Source of the DNA: Trachelipus rathkii
Taxonomy: Eukaryota > Arthropoda > Malacostraca > Isopoda > Trachelipodidae
Direction: 5' to 3'
Length of the DNA stretch: 35,000 bases
Assembly: GCA_015478945.1 (NCBI GenBank)
Contig: JABUQX010022870.1
Coordinates: 2,501 to 37,500, forward strand
A program made the position numbers and the translations under genes. Positions 30,394-35,000 of the stretch are shown here, piece by piece. Under the pieces are notes generated by a model. The model worked only from the letters and a program-made list of their open reading frames with translations, made no database searches and was not told the origin of the DNA. Within the stretch, counting starts at the first letter, position 1, and the number at the start of each line of letters is the position of its first letter.

Positions 30394-33109
30394 AGTCTTT
30401 TTAGGATACTTGATTTCTGGTCAAGGGGTTACAGTAGACCCTGAGAAACTAAAAACTTTGTCGAAAATTAGGACACCTGTCAGTGTACCAGAGGTACGCT
30501 CCATACTTGGGTTTTTCGGTTTTTTTAGAACTCTTATGCCCGATTTTTCAAGTACCGCCGAACCACTGACCAAACTACTTAAGAAAAAACAAGAATTTGT
30601 TTGGGGTGAAGAACAAGAAAGATCGCTGAGTAAACTGAAAGATTTACTGTTAGCAAGATCTATTGTACAATATCCCGACTTTAATAAAGAATTTATAGTA
30701 GTTACCGACGCATCCATCCACGGATTAGGAGCTGTACTACTCCAAGAGAATGATAAAGGTGAAGAACTACCTTTAGCTTTTGCGAGTAGAACTTTGTCAA
30801 AAGCAGAAAAGAATTACGCTCCTACCGAACTAGAATGTTTGGGAATTATCTTTGCGTTGAGGAAGTTTAAGAATCTAATATACGGATATAAGATAAGAGT
30901 AAAGACTGACCACTCAGCAGCAGTCTCAATATTCACTAGTAAAGACTATCCAACAGCAAGATTGGCTAGATGGTCTCTAACAATATCTGATTTTAACCCT
31001 AGTTTTGAACATATAAAGGGTACCAAGAACTCAGTTGCAGATTTCTTATCCAGATATATACCCGACTCAGGAGAAAGGGATATAGAAGAGATAAGAGCAG
31101 AAGAAACCAGACAAGAAAAACTCAATATGATAGAACACCAAACTAAGGTAAATAAGAATGTAAAAAGCTCCATTAATCAGAATAAAAAGAACAAAGATAT
31201 AGAGGTAGATAAAGGTAAGGTTGATAATGAAATTAGAAATAAAGATAAAACAGAAGAAATATTAACTTTAGATACTGCAACCATTTCGAAAGAACAAAAG
31301 AAAGCAGACGAAATGAAAATAGAATATGAAGATCTGCGTAAAGGTAAAAAGATTAAGGGTTTGAAATTCTTTAAAAATATGATTTATATAAAGATTAAAG
31401 AAAACTACAAAATATGGTTACCCAAATCTTTAATAGAGATAGCTATTGACATGACTCATTCAATACAGGGTCATAGTGGGGCAGAAAGAACTCTAGAAAA
31501 GTTGAGGAGAAGATATCACTTTCAGAACATAAGGAAAACAGTTGAAGAGTTCTGTAAAAGTTGCCACACATGTCAAGAAGCTAAAGGTCCTAAACCAAGA
31601 AAAGCAATAATAAAAACATATCCTTTAGCTGAACAACCATTTCAGAGAATCTCAATGGATATCATGGGGCCATTAACCACATCAACCAGAGGGAATAAGT
31701 ACATACTTGTCTTTAAGGATCAACTTACAAGGTATGTAGAATTAGCAGCATTAAAATCCAGGGATAGTGACAAAATAGTAAATGTATTTATAGATAGAAT
31801 AGTAGTATGTCACACAGTTCCGGACGTAATCACTTCAGATAATGCTTTAGAGTTTGTTGGGAAGCTCATGAAGGGAATATGTAGAAAATTTAAGATTAAA
31901 AAGGTGGAAATAAGTAGCTACCACGCCAATAGCAATGGTCTTGTGGAAACAACCAACGCCACCATAGCAAACTTTCTTAGATGCTATGTCAAAGAGAACC
32001 AGCGTGATTGGGACCAATATTTACCTTTGGCCCAAGCAGCTATAAATAATACATATAACAGTAGCATTAAAACAGATCCCCATTTCTTACTGTATGGTTA
32101 TACCAAGAGGATGCCATCAGATTTGCCTTCAGAAGCCTTAATAAAACCTAAAGAGCCTAAACCTATAAAGGAAGATGATAGAATAGAAAAAATATATGAA
32201 AGAATTAAAGAAATAAGAAGACAGGCTAAAATAACACTAGAAAAAGAGGTAAAAAAGTATTCAACTCAAAGTAGTAAAAATGCAAAAGATAGATCCATCA
32301 AGATAGGAGATTTGGTGTACACACAAAGAATCAAACCACCACACCTCTCTATGAAGCTGTTCCGCAAATGGCGAGGTCCCTTTCGCATTGAAGCGTACGG
32401 GAATGAATTTGAAACCAGCAACACATATATCCTAAGAGATCCGACAACAGGTAAAATGTACAGAGTAAATGTTGACAACTTCAAAGTCGCTAAGACGCGA
32501 GGAAAAGACGAGAAAGTCAACATAGAAACCGAAATAAAACCCTCTAACATCACGCAGAAGAACAATATAGTAAAAAGAAATATGCAGTACAGAAACAACA
32601 ATGAAGAAAACGAAGATGACGATAACGAAACCAGAGTAATATATCTAAGATCACCTAATTTCAACAGAGATTCAACAGTGGAAACTGAAACACCTTATGC
32701 TGTAGATGAAGATGAAGAATATGTAGCAGAAACGTCAGAAGAAGAAGTAGGACATGCTACACCAGAACCAGATCAAATATTCGAAAGAACAGAAGAAGAT
32801 CCTAGTATTGCCGAACAAGCAATAGCTTTACCATTACCGATAGAAGAAAATACTCGAAGAACAAGAGGTAAAGAGAAAGATCTATCATATAGACCTAAAC
32901 ATCAATACACAATGATACAAAGATCTCCTGTTCAAACGAGACAATCAACTTCTCGTACAGAAAGAATAGATCATACAGCAAGAGAATTGCCAGAAATTCC
33001 ACCGAAATTACCTCCAAGAAGAGATAAACCACCAGAACTACCTCCAAAGAAGGTCAAATTCAAAGGTGTTAGAAAAGTCACATTTAGTGATAAAGACAGT
33101 AAAGACTAG
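30368..33109 (+). CDS. RNase H and integrase of Ty3/gypsy pol
   Basis: 913 codons are open, and the first ATG (30,368) is probably not a true start. Residues 9-60 are the end of RT (FLGYLIS). RNase H: D114 (VTDAS), E154 (PTELE), D181 (KTDHSA) and D225, all four metal ligands present. A Lys/Glu-rich spacer of about 95 residues follows. Integrase: zinc finger H364-x4-H369 and C399-x2-C402-Q; catalytic D431 (SMDIMGP), D491 (SDNALEF) and E527 (NGLVE), which gives the DD35E spacing; then a GPF-type module (WRGPF, 668-672). The usual Gly after the second Asp is Ala here. The tail (710-913) has acidic stretches, then two proline-rich PPxLPPR/K motifs (878-894). No chromodomain is visible. RNase H removes the RNA template and integrase inserts the cDNA. 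Confidence 0.92.
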   Translation: MQFFFKKKIVFLGYLISGQGVTVDPEKLKTLSKIRTPVSVPEVRSILGFFGFFRTLMPDFSSTAEPLTKLLKKKQEFVWGEEQERSLSKLKDLLLARSIVQYPDFNKEFIVVTDASIHGLGAVLLQENDKGEELPLAFASRTLSKAEKNYAPTELECLGIIFALRKFKNLIYGYKIRVKTDHSAAVSIFTSKDYPTARLARWSLTISDFNPSFEHIKGTKNSVADFLSRYIPDSGERDIEEIRAEETRQEKLNMIEHQTKVNKNVKSSINQNKKNKDIEVDKGKVDNEIRNKDKTEEILTLDTATISKEQKKADEMKIEYEDLRKGKKIKGLKFFKNMIYIKIKENYKIWLPKSLIEIAIDMTHSIQGHSGAERTLEKLRRRYHFQNIRKTVEEFCKSCHTCQEAKGPKPRKAIIKTYPLAEQPFQRISMDIMGPLTTSTRGNKYILVFKDQLTRYVELAALKSRDSDKIVNVFIDRIVVCHTVPDVITSDNALEFVGKLMKGICRKFKIKKVEISSYHANSNGLVETTNATIANFLRCYVKENQRDWDQYLPLAQAAINNTYNSSIKTDPHFLLYGYTKRMPSDLPSEALIKPKEPKPIKEDDRIEKIYERIKEIRRQAKITLEKEVKKYSTQSSKNAKDRSIKIGDLVYTQRIKPPHLSMKLFRKWRGPFRIEAYGNEFETSNTYILRDPTTGKMYRVNVDNFKVAKTRGKDEKVNIETEIKPSNITQKNNIVKRNMQYRNNNEENEDDDNETRVIYLRSPNFNRDSTVETETPYAVDEDEEYVAETSEEEVGHATPEPDQIFERTEEDPSIAEQAIALPLPIEENTRRTRGKEKDLSYRPKHQYTMIQRSPVQTRQSTSRTERIDHTARELPEIPPKLPPRRDKPPELPPKKVKFKGVRKVTFSDKDSKD

Positions 33110-33490
33110 TTCGTTCCTTACTATCTCTATTGCTAAAGATGAGAATTAAAAAAGCAACGATGTTGCAAATTTATTTCGCATGTTAAATATAAGAAAGATG
33201 TTGAAATTTTTATTTGTATATATATTTGATTCATATTATGTTATAATATATAGTTATAATTCTATCATAATAATATTATTTTAGTTTTATATTCATAATT
33301 ACCATATTAAGCGTTATGTCGGAAGTACGGGTATTAATATAGTACAATATGTGTCATAGGGTTTAATTTAAACGTGTCGTAGGTTACTAACAATAGTATA
33401 ATGACAGAATTTTTTTTTTTGCTTCGTATAAATAGCAATTCGGTGTGGATAGATAGCGGTATTTTAGTTTCTTTTTTCTACTTGTGGTTC
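33110..33490 (+). promoter_or_regulatory. LTR-like or promoter-bearing gap after pol
   Basis: Non-coding and AT-rich. A T10 run at 33,411-33,420 is followed by TATAAATA (33,427-33,434), then ATG at 33,491, about 57 bp past the TATA box. An interval such as 33,162-33,490 begins TG and ends CA and is followed by TGGCG, the layout of an LTR with a primer site. However, I found no second copy of it in the window and the primer-site match to a tRNA end is not convincing. It may be a 3' LTR, a 5' LTR of a neighbouring copy, or a simple promoter. Confidence 0.35.
33427..33434 (+). promoter_or_regulatory. TATA box
   Basis: TATAAATA in a GC-richer local setting, 57 bp before the ATG of the downstream coding-like region. 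The usual 25-30 bp spacing would place a transcription start at about 33,455-33,465, next to ttttagtttc. Confidence 0.45.
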
Positions 33491-33601
33491 ATGGCGTCAA
33501 AGCAAAAATTGTCAGATCTGTCAAGCCATTCAAAATTGGATTGTAGCAATCCGTTAACAAGACCGTTCTAAATTACATAGAGAAGACGAACTGGAACAAG
33601 A

Positions 33602-33934
33602 TTGGCGGTCAGAAACGGCAGCAAGGAGACAATTACGAGACAGAATTCGAAACGTTGGAAAATACGAACAAGGAAATCAAACATAATTTCCAAAAGGGTA
33701 AGTTCCAGATTACCAATACCTGAAGTGCTACAAGATTTAGTCCGATTATGGATGAAATTAATAATAACCAGATTAATTGATTGGGTAGCAACAAGGGTAC
33801 AATATCGCTTTCCAGTTGAAGCAGATGATGTTGTCAATTTGCTAGAACCTAATTGTTTTAATCATCTGGGTATAATTAAAGATACCGTAGTATTCATCAG
33901 AATACGAGAATATTTAGAAAATAACTATGAATAG
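33602..33934 (+). CDS. Hypothetical segment A of the broken region
   Basis: The frame opens after TAG (33,578-33,580). Its first third is probably out of register, since the neighbouring frame there is more protein-like (contains REDELEQDWRSETAARRQL). From about 33,690 it reads SRLPIPEVLQDLVRLW and on to REYLENNYE. It overlaps the next frame by eight bases. No family is recognised. Confidence 0.35.
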   Translation: MAVRNGSKETITRQNSKRWKIRTRKSNIISKRVSSRLPIPEVLQDLVRLWMKLIITRLIDWVATRVQYRFPVEADDVVNLLEPNCFNHLGIIKDTVVFIRIREYLENNYE

Positions 33935-34388
33935 AACAACTTTCCAAAATTTCTTGGAAAGTTATCAACAAGGTGAGTATAGAGGTCACGATAGTAGAGA
34001 TTGGTTAGAAGATTGTTTGAGACGTGGCATGGTAAATAAGTTATATGGAATTGTGCAAGAGTTAGAGAATGGTAAAGAATGGGATGATCTAGAACTAATT
34101 GCACAAATAATAATGAATGATCACAAAAACACTTTTAGATCAATGAGACCAATATATCCAAACACCATTACCCTAGCTAAGATACTAAGAGCTATCACAA
34201 GAGCAGGAAGACCAAGAAACATTCTTTATGCATTGAAGAATGGAGATGAACTTGTTGGACATCTAGTAGTTTTATTAGAATGGCCATTTCAGAATATGTT
34301 TTGTTCTGAATGCACCCACATAGTGAAGAAATTAGGAAGCAGTGATGATAGAGATGTTAAGGTAATATTGGAAGAAACGTATCAGTAG
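33927..34388 (+). CDS. Hypothetical 153-residue segment B
   Basis: Starts at ATG 33,927, which overlaps the end of segment A by eight bases, and ends at TAG 34,386-34,388. It is the longest open piece of this region: a soluble, mostly helical-looking protein with balanced charge, for example RDWLEDCLRRGMVNKLYG and ITLAKILRAITRAGRP. Only three Cys are present, with no CCHC pattern and no hydrophobic segment long enough to span a membrane. The ATG may be fortuitous and the segment may continue A through a frameshift. A capsid-like or accessory role is possible, but I cannot support it by motif. Confidence 0.5.
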   Translation: MNRTTFQNFLESYQQGEYRGHDSRDWLEDCLRRGMVNKLYGIVQELENGKEWDDLELIAQIIMNDHKNTFRSMRPIYPNTITLAKILRAITRAGRPRNILYALKNGDELVGHLVVLLEWPFQNMFCSECTHIVKKLGSSDDRDVKVILEETYQ

Positions 34389-34970
34389 GTATAAATGCTA
34401 AAGATATTTGAGATAATACAGATCCGCATAGTCAAAAATAGCATAGGTTTGAGAATATCTCAAAAGATTTTATATGAATTGTTCAAGGATTCTAAATCGT
34501 AAATCACGTGAAATCGAAGATAGAATGATAATGTGTGGTAATGAATGGAAAATCGTTTTACGCTTAACAAAGAATTTGTTGATGTCAATGCATCAAGCAT
34601 GGACTTCATCGACGTGTTCGGCTGTATAATAAAACTCTTACTTCATGAATGAAACCAGTGTATTAAGGTTAGAGGGAGAACTTCTATCTTCGGCTAATAC
34701 CACATTTCAGAGATTTGGTAGGAACATGGTTACGACATGAGAGGAAACGTAGGAACAATTATTTAAATTCTTGGGAGAACAACTTATAGAACATCGATTT
34801 CATACGTCTTACCAGGCCATATTTTCATCACATTGCCTATAAAAGATGGAGGCTCAGAATGGAGGAATAGAGAATGGATTGCGTCCACCAGAATCTCACT
34901 TTCGGCCTCATTGAGAAGGCTATAACTCATCATTAACATACATGGTTGAATAACAACACCAACAAACAAT

Positions 34971-35000
34971 CTAAAAGAATAATTTGTCCTAATAGTTATA
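34971..35000. other. Window end
   Basis: The last bases are AT-rich and noncoding as far as they go. Any continuation of the retroelement or of the unknown region lies beyond the window. Confidence 0.5.

Larger units (their letters stand above)
26797..33109 (+). mobile_element. pol: Ty3/gypsy-class LTR retroelement, pol region
   Basis: Domain order is aspartic protease, linker, reverse transcriptase, RNase H, integrase. Integrase last is diagnostic of Ty3/gypsy-type and BEL-type elements, and the RT motifs are Ty3/gypsy type. No gag was found upstream, and no terminal repeats could be paired. A (T/A)-rich, TATA-bearing gap follows pol. Frame breaks lie at 26,950-26,955, about 27,627-27,630, and across 30,215-30,381. 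No chromodomain is visible. It is probably non-autonomous because the RT active-site motif is damaged. The unbroken 913-codon RNase H/integrase frame shows that the insertion is not old, or that some breaks are sequence errors. Confidence 0.9.
33491..34970 (+). pseudogene. Unknown protein-coding region broken over several frames
   Basis: Protein-like segments follow each other in the same direction but change frame. An ATG frame at 33,491-33,571 begins MASKQKLSDLSS. Frame 0 then continues to a TAA at 33,684. Frame 2 runs about 33,690-33,934, frame 0 33,927-34,388, and after two in-frame stops frame 0 again 34,395-34,502 and 34,545-34,652. Frame 1 follows at 34,645-34,740, then weaker scraps. 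A strong 5' splice-donor match (AAGG|GTAAGT, 33,694-33,703) lies at one frame change. I see no membrane segment, zinc knuckle or known motif. It may be a decayed gag-like or accessory ORF of the element, or a small intron-containing host gene. Numerous frame changes favour decay. Confidence 0.45.

Noticed and set aside
33491..33510. Primer-binding site TGGCGTCAAAGC directly after ...TTCA
   Set aside because: Only the first five bases are typical of known primer sites, and I cannot match the rest to a tRNA 3' end. Kept only as part of the LTR hypothesis.
33491..34970. Envelope glycoprotein (errantivirus-like third ORF)
   Set aside because: I see no signal peptide, no transmembrane segment and no Cys-rich ectodomain pattern in the pieces.
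1..35000. CRISPR array or bacterial operon
   Set aside because: No regularly spaced repeats with unique spacers and no ribosome-binding-site-linked gene runs; composition and elements are eukaryotic.

Overview
This is eukaryotic nuclear DNA, very AT-rich, with long (AT)n tracts, an animal-type mariner transposase relic, tRNA-like SINE heads and one Ty3/gypsy-class LTR retroelement pol region. The mix points to an invertebrate animal, perhaps an arthropod or another marine invertebrate. No host gene is recognised, so the species assignment is weak.

Layout. 1-2,100: a pyrimidine-rich block between two (AT)n tracts. 2,100-6,180: AT-rich intergenic DNA with GC-richer islets near 3.65 kb and 5.5 kb. 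6,180-9,085: a purine-rich block whose right part is a diverged tandem array (about 80 bp units); parts of the 1-2 kb block look like the same family inverted. 9,090-12,260: (AT)n and A+T-only tracts. 12.6-13.2 kb: a GC-richer islet with open frames on both strands, not identified. 14.9-15.1 kb: a truncated mariner-like transposase (minus strand). 15.7-19.8 kb: AT-rich, nothing coding. 19.8-20.5 kb: a minus-strand tRNA-SINE-like unit with a 50-bp-period duplicated tail, then a run of nested hairpins. 20.5-23.8 kb: mostly AT-rich, with small coding-like scraps near 22.6-22.9 kb. 23.8-26.8 kb: GC-normal DNA, no convincing gene, a second tRNA-like head and an NRF-1-type palindrome.

26.8-33.1 kb holds the only substantial coding region: a Ty3/gypsy-type pol reading left to right as aspartic protease, a long charged linker, reverse transcriptase, RNase H and integrase. 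It is in three open pieces separated by frame breaks: at a T5 run beside the protease active site, inside a 36-38-bp tandem repeat, and across the RT catalytic motif up to a T8 run. RNase H and integrase have all their catalytic residues, but the RT motif C is damaged and no gag is visible upstream, so the copy is probably non-autonomous. Some breaks could be homopolymer assembly errors.

After pol comes a TATA-bearing, LTR-like gap (33,110-33,490), then about 1.4 kb of unfamiliar protein-like sequence split over several frames. It may be an extra ORF of the element, gag of an adjacent copy, or a small decayed or intron-containing gene. It is the least explained part of the window.
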